The notes: a model not told the origin generated them from the sequence alone. DNA of 64,000 nt from Paraurantiacibacter namhicola (GCF_001687545.1 NZ_CP016545.1:2031001-2095000); one strand, 5' to 3'; shown: positions 1-9,564, counted from the stretch's first letter. Made by a program: numbers and translations.

Positions 1-1
1 C

Positions 2-1276
2 CTGCCCGCCATGGTCACCAATGTCGCCACCGCGCTGATTGGTCTTGGTGATATGTGGATTGTGGGGCGGCTGGGCGATGCCGCGGCGCAGGGCGCGGTC
101 GACGTGGGCGCGCGGCTGTTCGCGGTTCTCTTCACCGTCATGAATTTCCTGAAGACCGGGACCACCGGGCTGGTCGCGCAGGCCGGCACGCGCGAAGGCG
201 CGCAGGCTCAGGCGGACGTGCTGTTTCGCGGGCTGGTCGTAGGATCGGTTATCGCGGGCCTGCTGCTGCTGGCCAAGCCGCTGCTGCTGCCTGCCGCGCT
301 GGATGCGCTGGGCGCACGGGGCGAGGTGCTGGAGGCAGCGCGTATCTATGCCGATATCCGCTACTGGACCGCGCCCGCCGTGATGGCGAACCTGGCGCTG
401 GTGGGATACCTTGTCGGCCAGCGGCGGATGATGGCCGTGCTGTGGTTCGAGATCGCTTACAACATCGCCAATGTGGGCCTCGGCCTGTGGTTCGTGCTGG
501 GCCTGGATTTCGGGATCGCCGGGGTCGGCTGGTCCAGCTTCATCGCCGAATATGCAAAACTGCTGGTGGTGGGCGCGATCGTGCTGCGCGGCGAGACATT
601 GCGCGGCCTGCTGGCAGCGGCGGCGGAGCGGGCGAATTTCGGCTGGCGCAGGCTCAGCCCCTTCCTCGCCGTCAACCGCAACCTGTTCCTGCGCACCCTG
701 ATCCTGGTGGTAGCGCTGGCCGCCCTCACCCGCCTCAGTGCGGAACGCGGCGCGGCCGTGCTGGCGGCCAATGGCATCCTTTACCAGATGTTCGTTTTCA
801 CCGCGCTGCTGCTCGACGGGTTTGAGAATGCGGCGCAAGTGCTGAACGGCGAACGGCTGGGCGCGCGCGACCGCGATGGCTTCACCGCCCATATCCGCGC
901 GATATTGCTGCGCGGCCTGATGGCGGCCGCGCTAGTGTCGCTCGCCTTCGTGCTGCTGGCAGATCCGGTGCTGGCGAGCTTCGCTGCGACAGACGCCGTG
1001 CGCGAGGCGGCGCAGGCGCAGGCGTATTGGCTGTTCATCATTCCCTTTGCGGGAGTCGCCGGCTTCGTATTTGATGGCGTGTTCGTGGGCGCGAGCTGGA
1101 CGCGGCAACTGCTTGCAACCATGGCCGTCGCGGCGCTGGTCTATGTGGCCGCACTTTGGCTGACATGGCCAATGGGCAATGCCGGGCTGTGGCTGTCTTT
1201 CACGGTCTTCCTGGTCGCGCGCGCATTGGCTCAGGCCGCCCTCATACCGCGGCTGATCGCCCGGGAATTCACCTGA
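2..1276 (+). CDS. MATE family efflux transporter, 5' end cut by window edge
   Basis: This is a multidrug and toxin extrusion type cation-coupled antiporter of the inner membrane. The frame is open from base 2, reading L-P-A before the first ATG at 11. Residues LPAMVTNVATALIGLGDMW correspond to the first transmembrane helix of MATE proteins, so the ATG at 11 is internal and the true start lies left of the window. The visible 424 codons are almost entirely hydrophobic helices in the two-lobe arrangement typical of the family, which usually has 12 helices and about 440-460 residues, so only a short N-terminus is missing. The substrate cannot be predicted. The next gene starts about 65 bases downstream on the same strand. 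Confidence 0.9.
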   Translation: MPAMVTNVATALIGLGDMWIVGRLGDAAAQGAVDVGARLFAVLFTVMNFLKTGTTGLVAQAGTREGAQAQADVLFRGLVVGSVIAGLLLLAKPLLLPAALDALGARGEVLEAARIYADIRYWTAPAVMANLALVGYLVGQRRMMAVLWFEIAYNIANVGLGLWFVLGLDFGIAGVGWSSFIAEYAKLLVVGAIVLRGETLRGLLAAAAERANFGWRRLSPFLAVNRNLFLRTLILVVALAALTRLSAERGAAVLAANGILYQMFVFTALLLDGFENAAQVLNGERLGARDRDGFTAHIRAILLRGLMAAALVSLAFVLLADPVLASFAATDAVREAAQAQAYWLFIIPFAGVAGFVFDGVFVGASWTRQLLATMAVAALVYVAALWLTWPMGNAGLWLSFTVFLVARALAQAALIPRLIAREFT

Positions 1277-1340
1277 CACCGCGACATTTCGTTACAGCCG
1301 GTTACTTGTCATTCAGGCTTCGCGCGGCAGGATGGCGGCC

Positions 1341-2720
1341 ATGTCGGATATAACCATCGCCTGGAACCGTTTCGGCCTCGGAGCCCGCGCCGGGGAACGC
1401 CCGCCGCCAGACCTTCGCGGCTGGCTGCTTGACCAGCTGGACCGGTTCGATCCGCGCCCTGCCCCCATCGCTGCCCTGCCCGGCACGGCAGAGAGCGTCG
1501 CGGGCCTGACGGAATTCCTCTCCAATCGTCGCCGCGCGCGGCAGATGGGGGACGAGGACCCGGCGGACAAACCCAATGATGTTCAGCGCCAGGACCTGCG
1601 CGGCATGCTGCTCGGCAGCGTAACGGCGCGCGGTCTGGTCGCGGTTCGCACGGACGCCCCCTTCCCGGAAAGGCTGGTGCATTTCTGGGCCAATCACTTC
1701 ACCGTCTCCATCGCCAAGCGGCAGACGACCGCGCTGGTCGGTCCGCATGAATTCGAGGCGATAAGGCCCAATATCATGGGCAATTTTCGTCACCTGTTGC
1801 GCGCGGCCGTGCTGCATCCGGCCATGCTCGCCTATCTCGACCAGTCCAATTCCACCGGTCCCAGCAGCCAGCTGGCGCAGCGCGCCGGGCGGCGGAACCG
1901 CGAACTTGGCCTGAACGAAAACCTCGCCCGCGAGATCATGGAGCTGCACACGCTGGGCGTGAATGGCGGCTATTCGCAGGAGGATGTGACCGAATTCGCC
2001 CGCGCCATGACCGGCTGGACCATGCAGGGATTGCCCCGCGCGCGGCGGGCCGAGCCTATCGGCGACGGGCTTGCATGGTCGGAATTCCAGCACGAGCCGG
2101 GCACGCGCACCGTGCTGGGTCGCAGCTATGCGCAAGCCGGTCCGGAACAGTCGCTCGCCATGCTGGACGCATTTGCCGCCCATCCGTCCACGGCGCGGCA
2201 TGTCGCCACGAAGCTGGCCCGGCATTTTGCCGCCGACGATCCTCCGCCTGAAATGGTCGCTCGGCTGGAGCGCGCCTTCTTGGATAGCGATGGCGACCTG
2301 CCCACCATTTACCGCGCCATGGTGGACTCGCCCGAAGCGTGGGACGGCTCGCGGCCGAAATTCCGTACGCCGTGGGACTGGACCATCGCCAGCTTCCGCG
2401 CACTGGGGCTGGACGATTTCGAGCCGCGCCTGCTGCATGGCACGCTGCGGGAACTGGGCCAGCCATGCTGGGCTGCCACTTCGCCCAAGGGATATGACGA
2501 CATCGCCGCCAGCTGGGCAGCGCCCGATGCGCTGATCCGCCGGGTGGAAGCGGCAGAGACGCTGGCGAAGCAAGCCGGTGACATTGATGCGCTGGCACTG
2601 GCGCAGGCGCTGTTTCCGCGGGCACTGAATGACAGCACGGCAACGGCGATACGCGGCGCGGATAATCGCCAGCAAGCGGCGGCGCTGCTCCTCGCCTCGC
2701 CCGAAATGATGCGGAGATAA
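1341..2720 (+). CDS. DUF1800 domain-containing protein
   Basis: This 459-residue protein belongs to the DUF1800 family, whose biochemical role is unknown. Diagnostic segments are FWANHFTVS near residue 115 and the stretch running from ENLAREIMELHTLGVNG to EFARAMTGWT. I chose the ATG at 1341 over the one at 1332 because an AGGA lies about 8 bases before it, while the 1332 codon itself overlaps that Shine-Dalgarno sequence. No signal peptide is evident. It is followed after 2 bases by a DUF1501 gene. DUF1800 and DUF1501 genes are known to occur side by side in many bacteria and presumably act together, possibly on secreted substrates. Family assignment is firm and function is not known. Confidence 0.9.
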   Translation: MSDITIAWNRFGLGARAGERPPPDLRGWLLDQLDRFDPRPAPIAALPGTAESVAGLTEFLSNRRRARQMGDEDPADKPNDVQRQDLRGMLLGSVTARGLVAVRTDAPFPERLVHFWANHFTVSIAKRQTTALVGPHEFEAIRPNIMGNFRHLLRAAVLHPAMLAYLDQSNSTGPSSQLAQRAGRRNRELGLNENLAREIMELHTLGVNGGYSQEDVTEFARAMTGWTMQGLPRARRAEPIGDGLAWSEFQHEPGTRTVLGRSYAQAGPEQSLAMLDAFAAHPSTARHVATKLARHFAADDPPPEMVARLERAFLDSDGDLPTIYRAMVDSPEAWDGSRPKFRTPWDWTIASFRALGLDDFEPRLLHGTLRELGQPCWAATSPKGYDDIAASWAAPDALIRRVEAAETLAKQAGDIDALALAQALFPRALNDSTATAIRGADNRQQAAALLLASPEMMRR

Positions 2721-2722
2721 CC

Positions 2723-3874
2723 ATGATTGACCGGCGCACCCTGCTCCATTCCGGCCTCTGGCTCGGCAGCGCAGCGGCCTTCGCACCGCGCGTCGCGCTG
2801 GCGGCTGAGCATACGGAGAAGCGGTTCCTCTTCGTGCTGCAGCGCGGCGCGGCGGACGGGCTGGACCTGCTTGCCCCGCTGGGCGATCCGGAACTGTCCG
2901 GCCTGCGCGGGCCATGGATGGGTGATCTGGAACAGCGCCAGGCGCTCGATGGATTTTTCGCACTGCATCCCATGCTCGGGACGATCGGCGCAATGTATGC
3001 GGCCGGCGAGGCAGCCTTCGTCCATGCCGCAGCCTCCAGCTACCGCGAGCGGTCGCATTTCGATGCGCAGAACCTGATCGAGAGCGGCGGCGCGAAGCCC
3101 TATGTGCAGCGCGATGGCTGGATGAACCGTCTGGTCGGCCTAATGACACCAGGCAGCGTGCGCGCGCTGGCGCTCGCGCCATCGATCCCGCTGGCCCTGC
3201 AGGGGCCGCAGCCCACCAGCAGCTATGCCCCCACGCGCCTGCGCGCGGCCTCGGAAAACTACAGCGAACGTGTGGGCGCGATGTATGCCGCCGATCCGCT
3301 ACTCTCGCGGCTGTGGGACCAGGCATTGCAGACCCGCGCGATGGCGGGCGACACGCAGATGCGAAACCTTCGCGATGCGGAAAAGGCCGGCGCGCTGGCC
3401 GCATCGCTGATGTCGGGCGCGGACGGCGCGCGCATCATGATGGTGGAGTCCGACGGGTGGGACAGCCACCAGGGCCAGCCGAACCAGATCGGCGGCGCGG
3501 TGGGCCGGCTCGATTCCTTCCTCTCCGGCTACCGAGCCGGCATGGCGGATAGCTGGACCGACACGCTGGTAATCGTCGCCACGGAATTCGGCCGCACGGC
3601 GCGCATCAACGGCACCAATGGCACGGACCACGGCACAGCCAGCGCGGCCATGCTGCTGGGCGGCGCGGTGCGCGGCGGGCGCGTGGTGGCGGACTGGCCG
3701 GGGCTGGCCTCATCCTCCTTGCTGGAAGGGCGCGACCTCATGCCTACGGCCTCGCTGGAGGCAGTGATCGCCGGCAGCGCGGCGGAGCATTTCGCGCTGG
3801 ACCCGCAGCGCGCCATGGCCACACTGTTCCCCGGTCGGCAGGCTGCGCCGATGGCAGGCCTGGTCCGCGGCTGA
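2723..3874 (+). CDS. DUF1501 domain-containing protein with Tat-like signal
   Basis: This 383-residue protein is of the DUF1501 family, which is distantly related to the sulfatase/alkaline phosphatase fold. The N-terminus has a twin-arginine-like signal, MIDRRTLLHSG followed by a hydrophobic stretch and ALAAE, so export by the Tat route in folded form is likely. The C-terminal half carries the family pattern around TEFGRTARINGTNGTDHGTA, with Asp and His residues that may bind metal. It starts 2 bases after the DUF1800 gene and is surely co-transcribed with it. It ends 2 bases from the convergent M28 peptidase gene. No specific substrate can be inferred. Confidence 0.9.
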   Translation: MIDRRTLLHSGLWLGSAAAFAPRVALAAEHTEKRFLFVLQRGAADGLDLLAPLGDPELSGLRGPWMGDLEQRQALDGFFALHPMLGTIGAMYAAGEAAFVHAAASSYRERSHFDAQNLIESGGAKPYVQRDGWMNRLVGLMTPGSVRALALAPSIPLALQGPQPTSSYAPTRLRAASENYSERVGAMYAADPLLSRLWDQALQTRAMAGDTQMRNLRDAEKAGALAASLMSGADGARIMMVESDGWDSHQGQPNQIGGAVGRLDSFLSGYRAGMADSWTDTLVIVATEFGRTARINGTNGTDHGTASAAMLLGGAVRGGRVVADWPGLASSSLLEGRDLMPTASLEAVIAGSAAEHFALDPQRAMATLFPGRQAAPMAGLVRG

Positions 3875-3876
3875 GG

Positions 3877-5277
3877 CTACTCGCCCGTGGCGATATCGCC
3901 GGGGTAATTGGCAAGGATGCCGACCACTTGGGTCCAGACCGCGACATTCTGGCGCAGTTGCACGGGATCAATCTTGTCCAGCGTATCGTCCGGCGTGTGG
4001 TGCAGGTCGAAATAGCGCGTGCCATCCTGCTGCAGGTCGATGATCGGGCCCTTCTGGTCGCGCGATATATTGATGTCCGCCCCGCCCGTCGCGACCGTGC
4101 TGGAACCTGCAACACCGAAACGCGCGACGGAGCTTGCCAGCATGGCATGCAGCTGCGGGTTGGTTTCGCGGAAATTGCTCTGGAATTGCCAGATGCGGTC
4201 CGCGCCGAAATCGCTTTCGATACCCACACCGATCGGCTCGTCGATATGCGCCTTGGAATAGGCGACGGAGCCGTACAGCCCCACTTCTTCCGCGCCCGCC
4301 ATCAGTACGCGGATCGTGCGCAGCGGCTGGCCGGACTTGGCCACATTCAGCGCAGCAGCGGCCACGATGCCGCAGCCCGCGCCGTCATCGAAGGCGCCCG
4401 GGGCGTTCCACCAGCTGTCGATATGGCAGGCCACCAGGATCGGCGGCAGGGAGGGATCACGGCCCACGATCTCGCCCAGGACATTGCCGCTCACCTGCGT
4501 GCCGATGTTCTCCGGCGTCAGCACCAGCTTCATCACGATGGGCTTGCCATCGGCGCGCGCAAACATCCGCTCAAGATTCGCCGCATCAGGCAGCGTCAGC
4601 GCGCCTGCGGGGATCATGTTTTCGACCACGCGCGTGCCGCCGGTGTGCGGGTTGCGGTGATAATCCGTGCCGACGGACTTGATGACAGTGGCGACCGCGC
4701 CCTTCTGCTTGGCGATGCTTGCACCCACCCAGCGCGCGGGGCCGGCAAAGCCGTATTGCGAGCCATCCTGCGTCGGCGTCATGGAGTGACTGATGTAAGC
4801 GATCTTGCCGTTGAGGCTACCTTCCGGCGCGGCGTTCAGATCGCCGATAGTCTCGAAATAGACCACTTCCGCCGTGATGCCTTCTGGGCCGGTGGAAGCG
4901 CTGCCGCCCAGCGGCTGGATGACCAGCGGCTGCGGGAACGGGCTGGTGATTTCCGCATGGTGCATGGTGCCCGGCACCCAGGTTTCCATCTCGAACGGCT
5001 CGTCCGCCACGTTCTGGAAGCCGTGCTTGCGCATCCAGGCCATCGCCCATTCGCGGCCGCGCTTTTCCGCTTCCGTACCCGCCTGGCGCGGGCCGACTTC
5101 GGTGGTGATGCCTTCCACGAAGTCCCAAGCCAGCTTGTCGTATTCCAGCGCATGGTCGGCCATCTGCTCCACCGTCGCATTGGCGGGTGGTTCGTGCGCC
5201 GAAAGGGCGATGGGGGATGCGGCGAGGGAGAGCGAGAGCGCGGCGAGCGCGAGTTTGGTTTTGATCATGGGACGCAT
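3877..5277 (-). CDS. exported M28 family metallopeptidase (carboxypeptidase Q-like)
   Basis: This is a predicted periplasmic zinc aminopeptidase/carboxypeptidase of 466 residues. A signal peptide covers about residues 1-27 and ends LSA-HEP. A PA-like insert domain precedes the catalytic part. Dizinc ligands can be read: ACHIDSW (His285, Asp287), GAFDDGAG (Asp297), AEEVGLYGS (the Glu pair at 330-331) and a C-terminal HHTPDDT. The first motif has ACHID where many relatives have GHxD, but both ligands are kept. The start may be Met1 or Met4. The gene converges on the DUF1501 gene with only 2 bases between stops and has its own upstream region of about 50 bases. Confidence 0.88.
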   Translation of the reverse strand: MRPMIKTKLALAALSLSLAASPIALSAHEPPANATVEQMADHALEYDKLAWDFVEGITTEVGPRQAGTEAEKRGREWAMAWMRKHGFQNVADEPFEMETWVPGTMHHAEITSPFPQPLVIQPLGGSASTGPEGITAEVVYFETIGDLNAAPEGSLNGKIAYISHSMTPTQDGSQYGFAGPARWVGASIAKQKGAVATVIKSVGTDYHRNPHTGGTRVVENMIPAGALTLPDAANLERMFARADGKPIVMKLVLTPENIGTQVSGNVLGEIVGRDPSLPPILVACHIDSWWNAPGAFDDGAGCGIVAAAALNVAKSGQPLRTIRVLMAGAEEVGLYGSVAYSKAHIDEPIGVGIESDFGADRIWQFQSNFRETNPQLHAMLASSVARFGVAGSSTVATGGADINISRDQKGPIIDLQQDGTRYFDLHHTPDDTLDKIDPVQLRQNVAVWTQVVGILANYPGDIATGE

Positions 5278-5326
5278 GGCTAATGCGCCCGCGCCCGCCT
5301 GTCGAGGGCGTAACCAAACAGACCGT

Positions 5327-7030
5327 TCAGTCCTGCCGGGTATCGCTGGCAGGCGGCGTCGGCAGCGTATCGGGATCGACCTGCAGCCATCGCGGCTCGC
5401 GCCCCAGCCGCGCGTTGAAGCGGGTGTTGAAGGTGAAGGGATCGCGCTCGGAGGAAAGCAGGTCCGCGCCGTATGCCCCCGTGACCGCCGTTTCCGGATA
5501 GCCCATCAGCTGCAGGAGGGTCGGGAAAATGCGGTAATGGCTGGTCGGCGCCTTGCGCGCGGCAGCGGCTGCCCAGTCGAACGCCCCGCCCTCCGGCGCA
5601 TCGAGGACCACCAACGGCACCACGCCCTCGGCCTGTTCCGGCTCCGGCGAGCAATGCGTGTCGCGGCTGGGCCCGCCATCCTCGTGCAGATCCTGCCCGT
5701 GGTCTGCGGTATAGATCAGTGTCATTGCCTGCCGGTCCGCCTGCGCCAGCAGCAGGTCGAAGAAGCCGCCCACATTCCAGTCCAGCGTGTTGCGATAGGA
5801 ATTGCGGTAACGCACCCAGTCCTGCGCCTGCCCGCCAAAGCCCGTTCGCTCGCCCGTGTCGACGATATCGCGGTAGGACCCGCGCGGCAGCATCGGCTGG
5901 TGGCGGGCGAATTCGTCGGGGAACTTGTCGTGGATCGGGAAATGCGCGCCGACCTTGTTCACGAAGATGAACTGGCGCTTCCCGTCGCGCGAATATGCCG
6001 CAATGTCGCGTGCGGCGCGGTGGTCGCGCTCCAGCACCGGCACGCCGTCATACTGGATCCAGCGATCGACGGCGGCCATTTCCGCCTCGTCCATCAGGTT
6101 CTGGTAAGCGCCGCCTTCGCGCTGCGCATCGATATAGACGGTCTCGAAACCCGCGGCTCTGGCGTAGCTCCAGATGCTGGGCATCTCCGCATTGATCCGC
6201 CGGTAATCATCGCGCGTGCCGCCATAGCGCAGCGTCTGGTTGGCAGAGGCGCTGCAGTGGGAGATCGCCGCCGCTAGCCCGAAATTGTGCGCGCCCTCCA
6301 CGCCCAACAGGCCCGAACGCGCGCCGCCTGAGTGATTAATGTCGAGGTAATTGCCCGCAATGCTCTCATCCACCACCAGCACGATGTCCTGCGCGGCCAG
6401 CGGCTTGCCCGACTGGATGGCTACGTCCTGCCGCTCGGCCACAGGGGACAGCAGCGTCTCGCCCGCATGAAAAGCCGCATAGGCCAGGCCGATATGGCTC
6501 GGCGGAAGGCCGCGTCCGCCCTCTCCGCCGCGCTGGAACATCATGGCGATGACCAGCGCCGTGATGACAAGCGGCAGCCACGCGGCGCGCCAGCCCAGCC
6601 AGCGGCTTTGCAGGCCATGCCCAAGCCCCACGCCCAGCAGCAGCAGCGCCGCCTCCGCAAAGCCCAGCAGCATCACCGATCCGTGCTGCGCCCATGCCTC
6701 GTGGAAGGACCCGCCCGCCTGGCTCATGTTCAGGAACGCCTCGTAGGACATGTGCTCTGCCACCACGAGCTGGTATCCGCCCACGAGCAGCGACCCGAAG
6801 GCGAACAGCACGGCGTAGCTCCAGCGAACCCACGCGCGTTGCAGGAAGGCCGCAATCAGCAGGCTGGCGACGCAGAGGCCGGCGACCGCGCCATACAGGC
6901 CCAGCCCCACCCAGTCCGTGCCCTCGCCCGCAAAGGACGCCAGACGGTCCGCGACCTGCGCGTATCCTATCGCCAGCGAGGCGCACAGCAGCAGCAGTTT
7001 GAACACGATCCTCATCACGCGCTCGCACAT
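5327..7030 (-). CDS. membrane sulfatase/phosphoethanolamine transferase-like protein
   Basis: This 567-residue inner-membrane protein has four to five N-terminal helices (residues about 7-165) followed by a periplasmic sulfatase-fold domain. VVDESIAGNY (Asp221, Glu222) matches the metal-binding ViGE motif of EptA-type enzymes. Thr266 in SASANQTLRYGG sits where the phosphorylated nucleophilic threonine is expected, and YTADHGQDLHEDG gives the distal Asp-His metal site. These features fit phosphoethanolamine or phosphoglycerol transfer onto an envelope glycan or lipid rather than sulfate ester cleavage, but the acceptor is unknown. Met1 at 7030 or Met6 at 7015 could be the start, and neither has a strong Shine-Dalgarno. 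It diverges from ettA across 142 bases. Confidence 0.8.
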   Translation of the reverse strand: MCERVMRIVFKLLLLCASLAIGYAQVADRLASFAGEGTDWVGLGLYGAVAGLCVASLLIAAFLQRAWVRWSYAVLFAFGSLLVGGYQLVVAEHMSYEAFLNMSQAGGSFHEAWAQHGSVMLLGFAEAALLLLGVGLGHGLQSRWLGWRAAWLPLVITALVIAMMFQRGGEGGRGLPPSHIGLAYAAFHAGETLLSPVAERQDVAIQSGKPLAAQDIVLVVDESIAGNYLDINHSGGARSGLLGVEGAHNFGLAAAISHCSASANQTLRYGGTRDDYRRINAEMPSIWSYARAAGFETVYIDAQREGGAYQNLMDEAEMAAVDRWIQYDGVPVLERDHRAARDIAAYSRDGKRQFIFVNKVGAHFPIHDKFPDEFARHQPMLPRGSYRDIVDTGERTGFGGQAQDWVRYRNSYRNTLDWNVGGFFDLLLAQADRQAMTLIYTADHGQDLHEDGGPSRDTHCSPEPEQAEGVVPLVVLDAPEGGAFDWAAAAARKAPTSHYRIFPTLLQLMGYPETAVTGAYGADLLSSERDPFTFNTRFNARLGREPRWLQVDPDTLPTPPASDTRQD

Positions 7031-7172
7031 AACCCAGACCGGTTAAATCCGGCTGAAAACGCCGCGCAGCTCTGCGCCGGGCCGCCAGAGCGGTCTTGCC
7101 CCCCGCGCGCGCAAAGCCTATCTGCGCGGTCAAATCCGAACATCGTAACGCATTTATCCCGAAGGACCCGAA

Positions 7173-8852
7173 ATGGCCGCCCAATACGCCTTTGTCATGA
7201 AGGACATGACCAAGACCTTCCCCGGTGCCCCCAAGCCCGTTCTGGCGAACATCAACCTGCAATTCTACCAGGGCGCCAAGATCGGCATCGTGGGCCCCAA
7301 CGGCGCGGGTAAATCCACGCTGATGAAGATCATGGCGGGCATCGACACGGATTTCTCCGGCGAGGCATGGCCGGGCGAGAACATCACCGTCGGCTACCTG
7401 CCGCAGGAACCGCAGCTCGACGAGAGCAAGACGGTGCTGGAAAACGTCAAGATGGGCGCGGGCGAGACGGCCGAGATGGTCGAGCGCTTCAACGCCATCA
7501 GCGCCGAAATGGGTGACCCGCAGGACGACACCGATTTCGACGCCCTGATGGAAGAGATGGGCGTGCTGCAGGAGAAGATCGACGCGGTCGATGGCTGGAC
7601 GCTCGACAACCAGCTGGAGATCGCCATGGAGGCACTGCGCTGCCCGCCGGGCGACTGGCCGGTGGACAACCTGTCCGGCGGTGAGAAGCGCCGCGTGGCC
7701 CTCACCCGCCTGCTGATCCAGAAGCCTTCCATCCTGCTGCTGGACGAACCCACCAACCACCTCGATGCCGAAAGCGTCGAATGGCTGGAAAACCACCTGA
7801 AGGAATATGCCGGCGCGGTGCTGATGATCACCCACGATCGCTACTTCCTCGACAATGTCGTGGAGTGGATCCTGGAACTCGATCGCTCCAGCTACTTCCC
7901 CTACGAAGGCAATTATTCGACCTACCTCGAGAAGAAGGCCAAGCGGCTGGAGCAGGAAAGCCGCGAGGAATCCGGCCGCCAGAAGTCGCTTAGCCGCGAA
8001 CTGGAGTGGATCCGGCAGACGCCCGCCGCGCGCCAGACCAAGTCCAAGGCCCGTATCCGCAAGTTCGAACAGCTGCAGGACGCGCAGGCGGACCGCAAGC
8101 CCGGCAAGGCGCAGATCGTCATCCAGGTGCCCGAGCGCCTGGGCGGCAAGGTGATCGAGGCCAAAGGCCTGACCAAGGCGTATGGCGACAAGCTGCTCTT
8201 CGAAAACCTCGACTTCATGCTGCCCCCGGGCGGCATCGTCGGCGTGATCGGCCCCAACGGCGCGGGTAAGTCCACGCTGTTCCGCATCATCACCGGCCAG
8301 GAAGAGCCCGACAGCGGCAAGCTGGACGTGGGTGACACCGTGCGCCTGGGCTACGTGGACCAGAGCCGCGACGACCTGACGGCGAGCAACAACGTCTGGG
8401 AGGAAATCTCCGACGGGCTCGATTACATGAAGGTCAACGGCCACGACATGTCCACCCGCGCTTACGTCGGCGCCTTCAACTTCAAGGGGCAGGACCAGCA
8501 GAAAAACGTCGGCAAGCTGTCCGGCGGTGAACGCAACCGCGTGCACATGGCCAAGATGCTGAAAGAAGGCGGCAACGTTCTGCTGCTGGACGAACCGACC
8601 AACGACCTCGACGTGGAAACGCTGGGCGCGCTGGAAGAGGCGATCGAGAACTTCGCCGGCTGCGCCGTGGTGATCTCGCACGACCGCTTCTTCCTGGACC
8701 GGTTGGCGACGCATATCCTGGCCTTCGAAGGCAACAGCCATGTTGAGTGGTTCGAGGGGAATTTCGAGGCGTATGAGGAAGACAAGCGCCGCCGTCTGGG
8801 CGATGCTGCGGATCGGCCTACGCGCTTGGCGTATAAGAAGCTGACGAGGTAA
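7173..8852 (+). CDS. ettA: energy-dependent translational throttle protein EttA (ABC-F ATPase)
   Basis: This soluble ABC-F protein binds the ribosomal E site and gates entry into elongation according to energy state. Its 559 residues match the usual EttA length of about 555. Two ATPase domains are complete, each with Walker A GPNGAGKST, signatures LSGGEKRRV and LSGGERNRV, and Walker B LLLDEPTNHLD and LLLDEPTNDLD. Between them are the arm insertion (about residues 95-140) and the charged linker that contacts the P-site tRNA. No transmembrane segments are present, as expected. It diverges from the sulfatase-like gene, and a hairpin-forming repeat element lies about 60 bases after its stop. Confidence 0.96.
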   Translation: MAAQYAFVMKDMTKTFPGAPKPVLANINLQFYQGAKIGIVGPNGAGKSTLMKIMAGIDTDFSGEAWPGENITVGYLPQEPQLDESKTVLENVKMGAGETAEMVERFNAISAEMGDPQDDTDFDALMEEMGVLQEKIDAVDGWTLDNQLEIAMEALRCPPGDWPVDNLSGGEKRRVALTRLLIQKPSILLLDEPTNHLDAESVEWLENHLKEYAGAVLMITHDRYFLDNVVEWILELDRSSYFPYEGNYSTYLEKKAKRLEQESREESGRQKSLSRELEWIRQTPAARQTKSKARIRKFEQLQDAQADRKPGKAQIVIQVPERLGGKVIEAKGLTKAYGDKLLFENLDFMLPPGGIVGVIGPNGAGKSTLFRIITGQEEPDSGKLDVGDTVRLGYVDQSRDDLTASNNVWEEISDGLDYMKVNGHDMSTRAYVGAFNFKGQDQQKNVGKLSGGERNRVHMAKMLKEGGNVLLLDEPTNDLDVETLGALEEAIENFAGCAVVISHDRFFLDRLATHILAFEGNSHVEWFEGNFEAYEEDKRRRLGDAADRPTRLAYKKLTR

Positions 8853-8910
8853 TTCAGCATCGTCGGCGCGGATGCGTCAGACGGCCGAAACATCGCTAGC
8901 GGAAACTATC

Positions 8911-8995
8911 GTCACCCCGGACTTGATCCGGGGTCCCGCTTCGGCAGCGTTTCGCGCAATTGGGAGCGGGACCCCGGCTCGGTGGCCGGGGTGAC
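8911..8995. repeat. intergenic nested inverted-repeat element
   Basis: Outer arms of 10 bp at 8911-8920 and 8986-8995 (GTCACCCCGG and its complement) enclose a perfect 13-bp inner stem, 8928-8940 with 8965-8977 (CCGGGGTCCCGCT). The unit would fold into a long hairpin. It looks like the small palindromic elements scattered between genes in alphaproteobacteria. It lies between ettA and the next gene and could act as an RNA stabiliser or weak terminator. Only this one copy is visible in the window. Confidence 0.75.
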
Positions 8996-9026
8996 GAAGA
9001 TAGAGCATGGGACTACAACTGCACCC

Positions 9027-9455
9027 ATGCCCACCCGCATCCCCTCCACCCTCGCCCAATGGCTCGAAGCTGAGGGCATCACCGCGCCCGCCAGTCCCGG
9101 TGACATTGCCGATGTGGCGAAGGTGCGCGCTGTCCTGCTTGCGGCGGCGCGAGAGGGGCGCAGTGTCAGCTATTCCGAGATGCTGGACGCGCTGGGGCAT
9201 CGCTTCACACGGCCCAAGATGCGCAACCTGTGCAAGACGCTCGACCGGATCGACGAGGATGCGAAGGCGGCAGCCGAGCCGGAGCTGGCCGTGCTGGTCG
9301 TGCGCGAGAGCGATCGGCTGCCCGGGCAAGGCTGGTGGACCGGCGTCGCGGAGCGACTGAGCTACACCGGCGCATGGGAAGGCGCGCAGGCGATGGAATT
9401 CGTGCGCGGCGTACAGCAGCGCGCCTTCGATTACTGGGCGGGGCGTCCGGCCTAA
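9027..9455 (+). CDS. hypothetical protein, about 142 aa
   Basis: This small soluble protein begins MPTRIPSTLAQWLEAEGI and is largely helical and charged, with the conserved-looking segment SYSEMLDALGHRFTRPKMRN and a C-terminal GWWTG. I do not recognise a characterised domain. Similar short proteins occur in sphingomonads, where automatic annotation sometimes gives them enzyme names that the sequence does not support. I prefer the ATG at 9027, because the upstream in-frame ATG at 8982 lies inside the inverted-repeat element. No good Shine-Dalgarno is seen before either. Codon use fits the neighbourhood, so it is probably a real gene, of unknown function. Confidence 0.65.
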   Translation: MPTRIPSTLAQWLEAEGITAPASPGDIADVAKVRAVLLAAAREGRSVSYSEMLDALGHRFTRPKMRNLCKTLDRIDEDAKAAAEPELAVLVVRESDRLPGQGWWTGVAERLSYTGAWEGAQAMEFVRGVQQRAFDYWAGRPA

Positions 9456-9564
9456 GTCTACGAGGCATCGGACGGTGCTGGTCGCCTTGTAATGGCTGGC
9501 GGTCGATTGGCGCTTCGGCCTGGCGGCGGAGGGCATATGCCGGTGAGCAAAGGAGCTTATCGCC

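Noticed and set aside
1302-3404. 700-codon open frame on the minus strand opposite the DUF1800/DUF1501 genes
   Set aside because: It is antisense to two well-supported family proteins, has an Arg/Pro/Ala-rich composition typical of high-GC shadow frames and matches no domain.
6366-8741. 791-codon minus-strand frame opposite ettA
   Set aside because: EttA is certain on the plus strand. The antisense frame is rich in His/Val/Gln as expected from complementing GC-rich codons.
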